DNA of 64,000 bases from assembly GCA_002749055.1 (NCBI GenBank), contig PDTW01000023.1, forward strand, positions 1 through 64,000, read 5' to 3'. Within the stretch, counting starts at the first letter, position 1; each line of letters starts with the position of its first letter. Below, one piece after another: positions 1 to 11,503 of the stretch. This stretch comes from Candidatus Altimarinota bacterium. GTDB taxonomy: Bacteria > Patescibacteriota > Gracilibacteria > BD1-5 > UBA6164. The notes under the pieces are model-generated. The model was given only the letters and a program-made list of their open reading frames with translations. It was not told the origin of the DNA and searched no databases. A program made the translations under genes and the position numbers.

Positions 1-1599
1 TGTAAATACTTTTGTCTCATTTGGTGCTAGAGTTGATAGTGTCATAGAACTCATATCTATTCAAGTTCCATTTCAATTAAAACTTGTCTCTGTCACTGTT
101 ACTCAAGATAATGTTACATTTCAGGTATTTTTTACTTCAAATGTATATGTTATTGTTTCTCACAAAACTAAATTTATCTTATCTGCTGTCTTGTTTAACT
201 CTATACTTGGAGTTTGTATTTTTAGAGTAGCTATCTCTGAAGTTCTAACACAACTATTCGCAGAACAAGAAAGCTCTACCTTATATTGATATCAATCTTT
301 ACTTGTATCATTTTGTACTCAAAGATTAAGAGTTGAATTAGTCTCTCCAGGTATTTGTTGAAACACAGTTCCAGATCAGGTATTTTCATACCATCTATAG
401 CTTACTGTATCTACAGAGCCTGAATTCCAATCTGGTTGACTACCAGTGAAGCTAGTAGTTTTAGTAGCATCAGCTGTTACCGCAAATATTGCTGATTGTC
501 ATAATGCTATACTTTGATCTATAGGTTGATTTATAATATCTATTTTAGCTGCTATTTGTGATGCCCCCGTTCATTGTGTGATAGGAGTAGTTCAAGAAAG
601 AACTAATCCACTACCACTTACAGTTCCTATTATTGAACCACTGGAGTTAAGAGCTCATGACAATATATCTCAATCTCATTCTAAAGCATCTGAACATCAA
701 TCATTATCACTGTCTATATCTAAATAATTTGGAATACCATCTTTATCAATATCACAATTTAATACTACAGCATAAGCCATTACTTGTGAAGAAAAAGCTC
801 ATCACTTTTTTATTAATTCTGATTTTGTGGTAATTCTTAAGTTCTTACCTTCAGTATAAAACATTGCGTTTCTAGGCGGGATAGAATAATCATTAGGACG
901 AGTGTTTAAGTAGGTAATTGTTTGAGTATTTTCTCCAAGAATAGCTCCTGAATTATTTGGATTACCTCCTAACTCCTCCATTAAAGAGAAGTTAGTTCCA
1001 TCAGTTGTAAAAGACAAACTTTCTTCCCAATTACTAAAATTATGATTTGTAACTTGTGCATCAAAAACTGCTACTTTTATAGGATAAATTACTCCATTTT
1101 TTTCTGCTGTAAATAAGATATCATAAGTAACAGTACCTATACTAGGAAAAAGTGTTTTTATAGCTTCTGCATTACCAATAGGATTATACTTTGAAACAGA
1201 ATAAGATGAAGCATAACCACCCCCCATACCAATAGAAGTAATAGCATCATTTCCTGAACGATCTACATTTTGGATTTCAGCCTTATAAGTAACACCGTTA
1301 TGAATAAATTGTGTTGTATAAACAGTTGCCCCTGTAGAATTAGAATTGATATCTAACCCTGTCCAAGAAAAAAAATGTAAGTCTTTAGTATAATTACCAT
1401 TACCTATAATTGTTTGTGTACTTTCATTACAATAATATAATTCATCAGTGTCCAAAATACCGTCATTATCAGAATCTAGGTCAATAGAATTAATAATTCC
1501 ATCATCATCTTGATCAACAGAAGTTGCATAAATATTTCAAATAGAATAAAAAAAACTGAGAACTATAATGATAAAAGTAGTAAAATTTTTAAAATTCAT
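1..1599 (-). CDS. Secreted calcium-binding repeat / DUF11-type surface protein (C-terminus off window)
   Basis: The 533 visible codons start with a hydrophobic signal peptide (MNFKNFTTFIIIVLSFFYS). Two acidic thrombospondin type 3-like stretches follow (DLDSDNDGILD near residues 38-48 and DIDSDNDGCSD further on), which in this class bind calcium. Between and after them are beta-rich segments, and the last visible part reads TYTFEVKNTGNVTLSGVTVTE, the hallmark of DUF11/CARDB-like repeats of long cell-surface adhesins. The in-frame TGA codons fall on the glycines of that motif. The gene runs off the left edge, so its true length and anchor are unknown. Probably exported and cell-surface or secreted; the binding target cannot be inferred. 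Confidence 0.8.
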
Positions 1600-1952
1600 A
1601 GCTATATTAAATTAAAATAAAATAAATATAATCAAGAATATCATATTAATAAAAAAAAATCAAAAAAACTATTCTTTTAATTATCTTGTTTAATAAAAAA
1701 AGTAAAATTATATTGTTTAAACTCTATTTATTAACTAGAATTACAATTATGTAAGTGGTTTAACAAATAATTTTAAAAAATTTTATAAAAATTACTATTT
1801 AATGATTCTTTTGGTATAATAAAATAATAATCTTATTTAAGGTGCAAGTTACAAATTCTATAGTTGTAGAACTAAAAATAGACAATCAAAAAAGGCTTTA
1901 CATAAAGGAAAATCCACTTTCCCATTTTGTAAAAACCTTGAATTTTATCAAT
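1600..1952. other. AT-rich intergenic region between ssrA and the DUF11 gene
   Basis: No ORF with coding character is seen on either strand. It holds the probable tmRNA terminator (about 1893-1942) and otherwise poly-A/T tracts. A TATAAT-like box in plus orientation (ggtataataa, about 1811) has no obvious gene downstream. Confidence 0.5.
1893..1942 (-). terminator. Probable ssrA terminator
   Basis: Read on the minus strand, AAGG..TTTTACA pairs with TGTAAA.GCCTT across a loop, followed by a T-run, just beyond the tmRNA CCA end. Confidence 0.5.
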
Positions 1953-2424
1953 TGGTGGAGCTAGAGGGTATCGAACCCTCGTCTTAGGAGGCTAGAATTA
2001 TACATCTACTATCATATTTCATTTTAAATATTCTAAAAAGTTGAAAATAAACAAAAATCTTTATAGAAAAAACTTTCTATTAAATACTAATATTTCCAAG
2101 AAAAGTTTTAATACAAAAAATATTAGACTAAATTTTAGTAATTTAAAGAAACTTCTTTAGTTAAATTTTCTTCAAATGTGTAGTAGGCCATTCGGCGCTC
2201 ATTCACTTGGAAAGACTACTGCAGAAACATAGCTTATGCCATTACTGCTACTGGAGAAGTTATACTTCTAAATCCAGTTGCTACTTTTTTAAGAGAAGAA
2301 GCGAAACCTCTGTATGTTCTGTTAGCAGTTATGCTAGTCCTTGTTTGATTAAGGAAGTTCAAAGACATCTCCCTGATAGCATATAAAACTAACTGATTCT
2401 CCTAATAGAAACCATATTAGCCCC
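1953..2424 (-). ncRNA. ssrA: Transfer-messenger RNA (tmRNA)
   Basis: The 3' end reads GGGTTCGATACCCTCTAGCTCCACCA, a tRNA-like T arm, acceptor strand and encoded CCA. The 5' end GGGGCTA pairs over seven positions with TAGCTCC to form the acceptor stem. An internal reading frame starts GCTAAC at 2326, preceded by TAACT, which resembles the UAGUC seen before the resume codon in other tmRNAs. It runs 30 codons to a TAA at 2234-2236, encoding ANRTYRGFASS...SPVAVMA. The hydrophobic AVMA end suits ClpXP-type degradation. The tag is about three times the usual length of around 10 residues. tmRNA with SmpB rescues stalled ribosomes. Confidence 0.93.
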
Positions 2425-2437
2425 AAAATGTTTAATA

Positions 2438-2465
2438 ATTATATATATTTTTTAATAAAAGTAAA
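2438..2465 (-). promoter_or_regulatory. Putative ssrA promoter
   Basis: TTTACT, 16 bases, then TATAAT on the minus strand, ending 13 bases before the mature tmRNA 5' end. The same TTTACT-N16-TATAAT arrangement lies upstream of rpsO. Confidence 0.5.
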
Positions 2466-2483
2466 AAATTTAATTATTAATTA

Positions 2484-3308
2484 CTACTTTTCATCATATC
2501 AACTAAAATAAAATTCATTTATAAAGTCTATATTAAACTCTAATAATTCTCAATTTTTCATATCTTTAAAATCATAATCTAGATATTCTCAAACAACTGA
2601 AGATCAAGCAAAAAATATATCTTTTTCTTCCTTTTTAATAAGCTTATAATAAGCAAAAATCTTTTTATCTTTTAGTAATTCTGGTATAGAATAAGCATTT
2701 ACAAAAGCCTTAAACTCTCACCTATTATTATTAACAAAAGTCATAAGATTATATCAACTCTTTAAAGCTTTTTTAGGAGCTTGTATAGCCTCTTTAATTG
2801 AAACTCATTTATCTAACTCAGATGAAATTGATAATCCCATAATTGTTGTACCATTTTTATTTTTATAATAATCATAGTTTATTCACTCTAATTCTGCTAA
2901 TTTTTTATAATCAAGTAATCAATTATAAAATAGATATCATTCATAACCATTTTTCGAAATAAAATTAAATGGATGTGAATTAAATGAGCTTACATGTCCT
3001 TCATCTGTTATTCTAAGCTCAGACATTAACATAAATTCTCAAGTTAAATTATTTATTTTATCTTTTAAATTAGAAAATCATTTTTTATCATCAAAAAACG
3101 CCTGTCAATTTAGATAAGTATCAACACTATTTTCTGTTACAAGCAAATATCACCAACCATGAATATGTTGATTTTTCACCTTTGGTACTCAAAGTGTTTT
3201 AGCCACATACTCTAAATGTGGATCATTATAACCTGCTTTATAAAAGGCATCCACATAATCTATAGCTTTTTGTTTATTTGTTCATTTTAAAAATAGAATT
3301 CTACACAT
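2484..3308 (-). CDS. Class II glutamine amidotransferase-like protein (YafJ/EgtC type)
   Basis: 274 residues beginning MCRILFLKG, so removal of Met exposes the N-terminal cysteine nucleophile of Ntn-type class II amidotransferases. Further family marks are HIHGWGY near residue 49, which resembles the HGWG(I/Y)G motif, and the SSFNSHPF segment near residue 112, resembling the glutamine-binding N-x-HPF region. Such domains hydrolyse glutamine or a gamma-glutamyl amide. There is no partner synthase domain, so it resembles stand-alone YafJ-like hydrolases whose substrate is often unknown. It ends with TAG and lies between ssrA and uvrB. The assignment to the fold is good; the substrate is not known. 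Confidence 0.75.
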
Positions 3309-3388
3309 TTTATTTTATACTTATTAAATAAATTAAATATTTATAATTAAATTTTACTTTCTACAGCTTCATTTTTTTACCCAAAAAA

Positions 3389-5494
3389 CTACCTTTTTTT
3401 TCTTCCTTTTAATTCTAAAATTTTATCTCTAAGTTCTGCTGCTAATTCAAAATCCATATTTGAAGAAGCAATATCCATTTCTAATTCAAGTTTACTTATT
3501 TCTTTTTTAATATCTTTTATTTTTTCTTCTCTTCTATGTTTTTTTTGTGAATCTATTCATATATCTTTTATAGAACTAAAAACTGTTGTTGGGATAATTT
3601 TATTTTTTTTATTAAAATCACTTTGGATAGACCTTCTGTAATTTGTCAAATCTATAGCCTTTTTCATAGCATTTGATATAACAAGTCAACTTTCATTAAA
3701 GTACTTTCATTTGTCAAGAATATATAATCAATTTTTCTTTTTAGATTTATCAAAATCTTTTATTTTTTGAACATACATATAAACTTTTCACTCACTATTT
3801 CTAGCAGCTCTTCATATTATTTGAATCAAAGATGATTCGCTTCTTAAAAATCATTGTTTATCAGCATCAAGTATAGCAATTTTGGACACTTCTGGTAAAT
3901 CTAAACCTTCTCTTAATAAATTTACTCATACTATAACATCTATTCCTCATTCCCTTAATTCTTTCAAAATTTCTAGTCTTTCTAATGTATCGACTTCACT
4001 ATGTAAGTATTTTACCTTGACTCAATTTTCCATTAAATAATCAGCTAATTCTTCACTAGACCTTTTTGTAATTGTTGTAATAAGCATTCTTTGTCATTTT
4101 GAAATAACTTTATTTAAATTACCCATTATATCATCTACCATAAAATCCATTGGTCTAATAATAATTTCTGGATCTAGAAGTCAAGTTGGTCTAATAACTT
4201 GAGGAATTATTCTATTATTTTCATTAGTTATCCATGCTCAAACTTCTATCGGATTAAATTCAAAAAAATACTTCGGATTATCTGAGCTTTTCTCAATTTC
4301 ATAAGTTCATGGGGTAGCCGACACCGCTATCGTTTGCTTTAATTTATTTTCAAATTCTAAAAATTTTAGTGGTCTATTTTCCAAAGCTGAAGGAAGTCTA
4401 AATCAATTTTCAACAAGATTAGTTTTTCTTGCTCTATCTCAAGCATACATAGCTCAGATTTGAGGAATAGTCATATGAGATTCATCTATAAAACATAAAT
4501 AATCATCTCAAAAATAGTCCATAAGTGTATAAGGAGCTTCTCAAAGTTTTCTTCAATCTAAATAAGAAGAATAATTTTCTATTCAATTTACATATCAAAC
4601 TTCTTGCATCATTTCAATATCATATTCTACTTTTGTTTTTAATCTTTCATATTTTAAAACATCTCAATTTGACTTAAATGCTTCTAATCTTTTATCCAAC
4701 TCTTTTTGAATTTCCGGAATAATTTGTTTTATTTTTTCTTTTGATGTAACTGTATGTTTTGCTGGAAAAATATTTACTATATTTAAGTGTTCAAATATTT
4801 CTCATGTTAAATGGTTTCTCCTTGTTATTTCACTAACTTCATTTCACCAAAACTCAACTGTAAAAACAGAATCTTCACTTGATGGAAAGATTTCTAAAAC
4901 ATCTCACATAACTTGAAATGTTCATGGCTTAAAATCTGCTCATGCTCTTTTATATTGAAGGTCTACTAAATTTTTTAAAAGATTTTCTATAATATATTCT
5001 TTTCAAATTTCTATACTAAAAATAGCATCTGTATATGATTTAATATCTCAAATACCATAAATACAACTAACACTTGCAACTATTATTACATCTTTTCTTG
5101 TTAGTAAATCTTGTGTGGCAGCATGACGAAGTCTATCTATTTCTTCATTTATTGTTGCTTCTTTCTCTATGTAAGTATCAGTTTTGGAAACATATGCCTC
5201 TGGCTGATAATAATCATAATATGAAACAAAATAATGAACTGAATTATTAGGAAAAAACTCTTTGAATTCTTGAGCCAATTGAGCTGCAAGAGTTTTGTTA
5301 TGAGCTATTACAAGAGTTGGTTTTTGTTCTTTTTCAATTATATTTGCCATTGTAAAAGTTTTTCAGCTTCAAGTAACTCACCAAAGAGTTTGCCAATCAT
5401 ATCACAAGTCTAAATATTTAGTAATATTATTTATTGCATCGCCCTGATCTCACGAAGGAGAATATTCTGATTTTAAAACAAATTTTTTAGCCAT
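3389..5494 (-). CDS. uvrB: Excinuclease ABC subunit B
   Basis: 701 residues, close to the usual length of about 670. It carries Walker A (GVTGSGKTFT, residues about 40-50), the [11 protein letters not shown] beta-hairpin that clamps damaged DNA, Walker B with DESH, helicase motifs including RPTGLLDPEI and the QIIGRAARN motif VI, and a C-terminal UVR motif ([13 protein letters not shown]) for UvrC contact. UvrB verifies the lesion after loading by UvrA and recruits UvrC in nucleotide excision repair. Several in-frame TGA codons replace conserved glycines, including two in the P-loop region. The first ATG gives the expected [17 protein letters not shown] start. uvrA and uvrC are not in the window. 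Confidence 0.97.
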
Positions 5495-5555
5495 TTTTGT
5501 TAATTATTTTTACGAAAAAATATTATATTTCTTAATTAAAAGAAATCAATAATAA

Positions 5556-6416
5556 TTAATTCATTATCTTTTTAAATTCTATAATTAGCCAAATTATAAC
5601 TCATCATGATGCTAACCATAAATTAGTTATATTAGATACCATAATATTCATAAAGCTATCCATAATTTTATTTCTTTTCAGAAGTCAAAGAATAGATTTA
5701 AATTCAGGCCAACTAGTAAGAGTGGCTAAAACCAGAAATCAAATAAGTCATTTAGGTGCATTAGAAGCATCTGCTGTGAAACTAACTATTTTATCAAGAA
5801 AAGATCATGAAATTAAAAGTATTATTATTCATAAAGGTAAATACATCTTATTCTCAGATTTTTCAACTTCAGTAGAATCATGAACATCTACAAATTTTTT
5901 GCTAAACAAGTAAAAACTAGTAAACAAAGTTATTCATACCCAATATATAAATAAACTTTCTGGAATCTTAAAAAAAATTGTTGCTAAAAAAGCAGTTAAA
6001 ACAAAACTAGAAAAGAAAAAAAATTTATGCTGGAATTCTTTAACCTTTAAAAACATTCAAGTAACAAAAATTCAAATTATAAGTAAGATTGGATTCATAA
6101 CATTTGATCACAGTGGTGTACTTGCAGCAAACAAGATATCTCAAGTTACAAGTCAAACTATCAAAACTAATGCTTCTGGTCAATTTGTGATAAATCCCGT
6201 GATTTTTCATAGTCATTTAACATTTTTCAATGCTGAAAGAATAAGTTCTATGCTTAATCATATAAAAAACATCAAAATTATTACAGCAATAGCTCAATAA
6301 ATTGAGTTAATTATATCTCAGTTTGATAATATTGCCGAAAAAATAAAAAACAATAATGTAATAATCCATATTACTATATCTAGCTTTTGTATTGATTCCT
6401 TTATTATAGACTTCAT
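5556..6416 (-). CDS. CaCA-family cation exchanger-like membrane protein
   Basis: 286 residues, mostly transmembrane helices, arranged as two related halves. The first half has NGPEALVLIVG...TPLGSNVMNPILLI, matching the alpha-1 repeat (G-x-PE ... GSN-x-x-N) of Na+/Ca2+ exchangers. The second has LTSWPEFKS...SFMNIMVSNITNLWL, a diverged alpha-2 repeat. The two halves are separated by a charged loop near residues 165-185 (KKFVDVHDSTEVEKSENK). The family exports Ca2+ against Na+ or H+. Repeat 2 lacks some canonical residues, so the ion is uncertain. A short palindrome at 5528-5547 follows the gene. It is transcribed divergently from the 6636 gene. Confidence 0.7.
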
Positions 6417-6635
6417 AAACAATATAATCTTTAAAAATAAATTCGTTACATACTCTATTCATAAAAGATTAAAAGTCTAATTTGATTTAGATGAAAAAAA
6501 TAACTATTAAAAAAATAATAGCAAAATCTAATTTTAAAAGAACTTAAAGACAAAAAGGTCAAAATAGTATGAAAAATTGTAAAGAAAACTAATTTATGAT
6601 ACCATATTATTGTTTTAGTTAGAAAAATAATAAAT

Positions 6636-9600
6636 ATGAATAATGCATTTACAGATGCTATAAATAAATCAAGTGAATCTTGAGAAAATATCACAAGAGA
6701 GGAGTGGGAAAAGATAAAAAAAGACAAAGAAGTTATTTTATCTCAACTTGATAGTATAGACTCAATAGGATACTTTAACTCAATATACTGAGAATTAGAA
6801 AAAGCTTTTGAAAGCAATCTTAAAGAAGTTACTAGTTTTAGTAATGCTAAATTATTAGAATTAAGGCTACTTTTATGAGTTGAAAAGGTATGAACAGATT
6901 TTGAGATAATTGAGAATAATGAATGATTTATTCTTAGTGAATATAACAAAAATATATTAGAAGAAATATATAATAAATTTTGAGAGATTTGATTAGAAAA
7001 GGTGCATTGAATAGATTTAGATATTTTAAAAATAATTTATAATAATATTGATAATGTAACTTTAGATAATATTGAAAATATATATAAGTTAACTCAAAAT
7101 AGAGATATAAAACTTATAATTAACTATTTATTTCAAATAGAGTTATTTAGTTGGGATATTTTAGAGAATCTAGACTACTTAGAATTAAGTAATTTAACTG
7201 AACATTCATACATAATTGATATTATATCTAAAATAGAATGATTTAATTGGAATATTTTAGAAAACCTAGATTCTTGAGAATTAAATATTTTAACTGAACA
7301 TTCATACATAATTGATATTATATCTAGAATAGAATGATTTAATTGGGGTATTTTAGAAAACCTAGATTCTTGAGAATTAAATATTTTAAATGAATATTCA
7401 TACATAATTGATATTATATCTAAAATAGAATGATTTAATTGGAATATTTTAGAAAACCTAGATTCTTGAGAATTAAATATTTTAAATGAATATTCAGAAA
7501 TAGTTAATATTATATCTAAAATAAAATGATTTAGTCGGAATATTTTAAAAAACTTAGACTCTTGAGAATTAAGTAATTTAACTGAACACTCATACATAAT
7601 TGATATTATATCTAAAATAAAATGATTTAATTGGGGTATCCTAGAAAAACTTGATAATCATCAACTAGAAAACCTAAATAAATATTCATCTCTAACTTAT
7701 GCTTTATCTCAAATTGATTGATTTAATTGGAATATTTTTGGAAAACTTGATAATCATCAACTAGAAAACCTAAATAAATATTCATCTATAGCTTATGATT
7801 TATCTAAAATAGATTGATTCAATTGGAATATTTTAAAAAAACTTGATGACAACCAGTTAGAAAATTTAGATAAATATTCAACTCTAACTTATACTTTATC
7901 TCAAATTGATTGATTTAATTGGAATATTTTAAAAAAATTAGATGATTGAAAGCTAAAAAATTTAGATAAATATTCGTACGTAATTAAGTATTTATCTCAA
8001 ATTGATTGATTTAATTGGGATATTTTTGAAAAACTTGATAACCATAAATTAGAGAACTTAAATAAACATTTGTACATAATTAACTATCTATCTCAAATAG
8101 GTTGATTTAATTGGGATATTTTTGAAGAAATATTAAAATTATGAAAATTAAATGATTTAGATCCTTCTAAATTAGATTTATTTTTGAGAAAAGCTCTTCA
8201 GAAAAAAGATTTAATCTTTGCTGTTAACTATTTACTAGGAAATTTAAATAAAAGTGAGGTTTTAAGTTATTATAATAATAAGAGTAACAGTCCTAGAATA
8301 TTTAGTGCTATATTTGAAAGTAAAAAAGATGATATAATAAAATCAATTAATAGACTTCACGAACCTGTTGATGGTATGAACGAAGCACAAACTGTAGAAA
8401 AAAGAAAAGAGATAGCAAGTAATTTGTTAGATATAGAACTATTTAATTTAATATGATATTGATGAGAATTATATACATCAAGTTTTAGAGATATTTTAAT
8501 TCCTGAGTTAGTAAATAGGCTAAATAAAAGCAAAGTATGATTTATAGGATTTATAAAAACAGTTGATAAAAGTTGAGAGCAAACACTAAACTTTATTTCT
8601 GCAATCATAGAAAGATGAACTATTCAGAAATTTAATTTAAAAGAATGAGAGTTAGTAAAAGTTTTTGATTTAATCAAAAATGAAATATTTAAAAATAAGG
8701 AAAATTTAATAAAGTTTTCTTTATGATTAGAAAAATTATTTTCATTATGAAATAAAAAAGTAACAGAACATATCGTAAATGACTTAATAGATAAATATGA
8801 AAATTCTTGAGAAAATATTAAACAAGCAATAGAAGTAATATTTGTTTACTCCAAAGATAGACTTTGAAATATAGATTCTAATTTAAAAACAAAGGTAGAT
8901 ACTTATTTAAATAAATCTAAAGCAGATATTCAAGATTATTTGAGTATAAATTCTAATGAGTGGCTTAAAGATAATAAATTAGAAACAAAATCTGTATTTG
9001 TTTTTGATAGTGATTGAAAGTTAAGTTATCACTCTTTTTGTAGAGAATTACTTAGAAACTCTTATAAATTTGATATTAAGGAGAATATGCCTACTAAATT
9101 AAAATATATACTAGAAAAAATAAATAGTAGACATGATATAACTCAAGAAAAGTGGAAAAGTGAGAAAGATGAGGTTAAGGCAAGAAATAGATTAGTGGAA
9201 GAATTAGTTTTATTTATAAGTAATAATAAAAATATAGAAATAACTCTAACCAAAAAAGTTAATAATGTTGAAATAAAACATAATTTAAAAGTTTATACTA
9301 GCTCATCTAAAGATTTTATCAAGGATTATTTAAAATCTTGAAGTGAATGATATATACAAAGAGGACATTCATATAATAGAAGTGAATTAATAGATGAACA
9401 ACTATCAAGTTTAACAATTGAAGAAAAGAAAAAACTAAAATGACAATCTAATTTTGTATACCTTTGAAGTTGTTGATGAATGAATGATTATACAAAAGTA
9501 TCAGAGAGTTTTTGAAAAAAATCAGATATAACAGCTACTACTTGAACATGAACAATGTATATAAATAATCCTTATGTGAGGAGAGTTTTTGAATATATTG

Positions 9601-9740
9601 CTCAAAATAAGGGAAAGAAAATTACTTGGAAAGATGTTGCTGAAAATAAGAAAATAAAAGAAATTTTTTCTAGAGAATATGGAGAGGATTATGTAGTTCC
9701 TTGAAGTTTACCTCATTTATTGTTAAAACTTGATATTTAA
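6636..9740 (+). CDS. Large solenoid-repeat protein with C-terminal caspase-like (clan CD) domain
   Basis: 1034 residues, no signal peptide or membrane segment, so probably cytoplasmic. Residues 165-516 (7128-8183) are eleven tandem units of exactly 32 residues with consensus S.IDGFNWNILEKLD...LENLNKYS, predicted helical and solenoid-like. A helical linker follows (about 517-890). The end has QRGHSYN (His911) and FVYLGSCGG (Cys946), the His/Cys pair pattern of clan CD cysteine peptidases (RGHS ... GSCGG). In-frame TGA encodes the glycine in nearly every repeat. The domain order, recognition-type repeats plus a putative protease, resembles sensor-effector proteins, but that role is inference. 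The IMPACT-family gene follows after a hairpin. Confidence 0.65.
7128..8183 (+). repeat. Eleven tandem 96-bp coding repeats
   Basis: Eleven units of 96 bp without any indel. Units 2-5 (about 7224-7607) are near-identical in DNA and units 6-10 form a second subfamily, suggesting two rounds of duplication. Confidence 0.85.
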
Positions 9741-9762
9741 TTATAATAATTATAAAACTACT

Positions 9763-9803
9763 TTATAGATATTATTTTTGAAAAATAATATCTATAAAAT
9801 TTT
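9763..9803 (+). terminator. Hairpin after the repeat protein gene
   Basis: A 17-bp perfect inverted repeat (TTATAGATATTATTTTT and its complement, 9763-9797) followed by AATTTTG lies 22 bases past the stop. Confidence 0.6.
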
Positions 9804-9831
9804 GATTGTTATATTATTTAATATTAAAAAA

Positions 9832-10251
9832 ATGTATAATGAAAACCAATTTTCTTTATGAATAAGTAAACCTTATGAAATAAAAGAAACTATAAAAATG
9901 TACAATATAATAATTGATAGAAAATCAAAATATAGTGTTGTTTGATGATTAGTTAATTCTGAGTCTGAAGTTAAGAAATTCATTAATGAATTAAATAAAG
10001 ATGATTTTTTCAGAAAAGCAAGCCATAATAGTTATGCTTTTAGAATCAGAAATGAAAATTGAAGTATACTAGAGTGAAAAAATGATGATTGAGAAAAATG
10101 AGCTGGAATGTGCATTTTAAGAGAATTACAAAGAGTAGAGTGACAAAATATAATTCTTGTTGTTACTAGATATTTTTGATGAATACATCTATATACAGAC
10201 AGATTCAAAAACATCATTGACTCTTGCAAAATCTTTATTAAAAAAAATTAA
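9832..10251 (+). CDS. IMPACT/YigZ (UPF0029) family protein
   Basis: 139 residues. The core SKYSVVGGLVNSESEVKKF..., then KASHNSYAFRI, GSILEGKNDDGEKGAGMCIL and VVTRYFGGIHL match in order the YigZ/IMPACT signature (A-HNcyAyr; DGEp-gtAG-pil; vVtRyFGGikLg). Only the N-terminal UPF0029 domain is present; the usual C-terminal domain of about 60 residues is missing. Family members influence translation or act as small regulators; the biochemical role in bacteria is poorly known. An alternative ATG at 9898 would give a start closer to the family norm. No SD-like sequence decides between them. Confidence 0.75.
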
Positions 10252-10317
10252 AAATTAGATACTAATATAAGTACCTAACTTTTTCCATTTACACAAAATT
10301 ATATATTCTAAAAATAA

Positions 10318-11358
10318 TTAAAAAGTAGATTTTATAGTTTCCTTTATTTTATATAAATAATGCCTGAGCATATTAATAGTATAAATTTTTTCTATCAATA
10401 ATTCGTTTTTAAATTCTGTTTTTTGTCAAACTTTTACTAATTCTCAATCTAATTTTTCAAAAAGTGGTATACTGTGTTTTTTGTATAATTTTTCATAATA
10501 TTTATCAAGCATTAATATTAATTTATCCAAAATTATAACCTTTTTCTTTTTTGTAAATTTTTCTAGTTTTTTTAGAATTAAATTAATTATAGATTTTATT
10601 TCTTTCTTTTTTTCTTTAAAATTTATATTTTTAGGAACAATAAAAACTCAGTCTAAAATTTCTCTTCATGGTCAAGATAAATATTGCATATTGTAAATAA
10701 ATGCTTTAGATAATCACGCATCTAAATTTAAAGCATTATAACATCATAATTTTATTAATATTAATCATGCTTCATCAAGAGTAACATTATAAACATATCA
10801 AAAATAAATATTTTTTCATGTTTTATCTGAACAAATAAAATTTCTAGTTCATTTTGTAAGCATTTTTTTATCAATAAGTCAAACTTCATAATAATATTCG
10901 GTTTTTAGTTTTCATTTTTGTAGCAATAAAGGAAAATTTGCAAATCATTCATATATTTCTCATTCTCTATCTGGATTAATTTTTCACGTTTGAAAAAGAA
11001 AAGGAGCTATATTTTTATCCCATCAAAAAACTACCCTATCTCATGTACTTTTATATGTAGATATTTTTTCTCATTTAACATATCTTTCATTTATAGTATA
11101 ACTTTTTCATCAGCACCTAGTATAATCTTTTGGACATTCAAAAACTCAATTAACTCATGAAATTGCATTATTTTGTAACATTATATCCCTTAAGCTTGTT
11201 GCATCATTAGTAACTCAAATTTTAATATCATAAAACTTTGAATTAGTTTCATATTTTATAACTTTTATTTCTTTTCATCATATAGTTTTACTGATTAATG
11301 TGTTTGCTGAAACTGAAAATGGGATAATTAAAATTATAAAAAATAATATTACTTTCAT
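10318..11358 (-). CDS. Exported phosphodiester glycosidase (NAGPA-type) domain protein
   Basis: 346 residues with a signal peptide (MKVILFFIILIIPFSVSA). The segment AISGVNGVFECPKDYTRC followed by RVVFGWDKNIAPFLF and LGCYNALNLDAGLSKAFIY follows the NAGPA fold pattern (gvNGgff ... r.aiG.d ... lG..nAlnLDGGgSs). The usual DGGGS is changed to DAGLS here, so activity may be altered. Members remove sugar caps from phosphodiesters or act in capsule and exopolysaccharide metabolism. The last 100 residues are lysine-rich helix with no recognised domain. It is transcribed convergently with the IMPACT gene and divergently from the DUF2130 gene. Confidence 0.65.
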
Positions 11359-11503
11359 AATAAATAAAAAAACATAAAATAATTAAATATTAAAATTATA
11401 AAAAATAAAATAATATTTTCAAAAAGAAATAAACTCATTAATTTTTGCATAAAAAATAGTTTTTATTAAAATTATCATAATTAATTTGTAAAAAAATAAT
11501 AAA

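Noticed and set aside
7128-8183. CRISPR-like tandem repeats
   Set aside because: The units are 96 bp with no spacers and translate as continuous 32-residue repeats.
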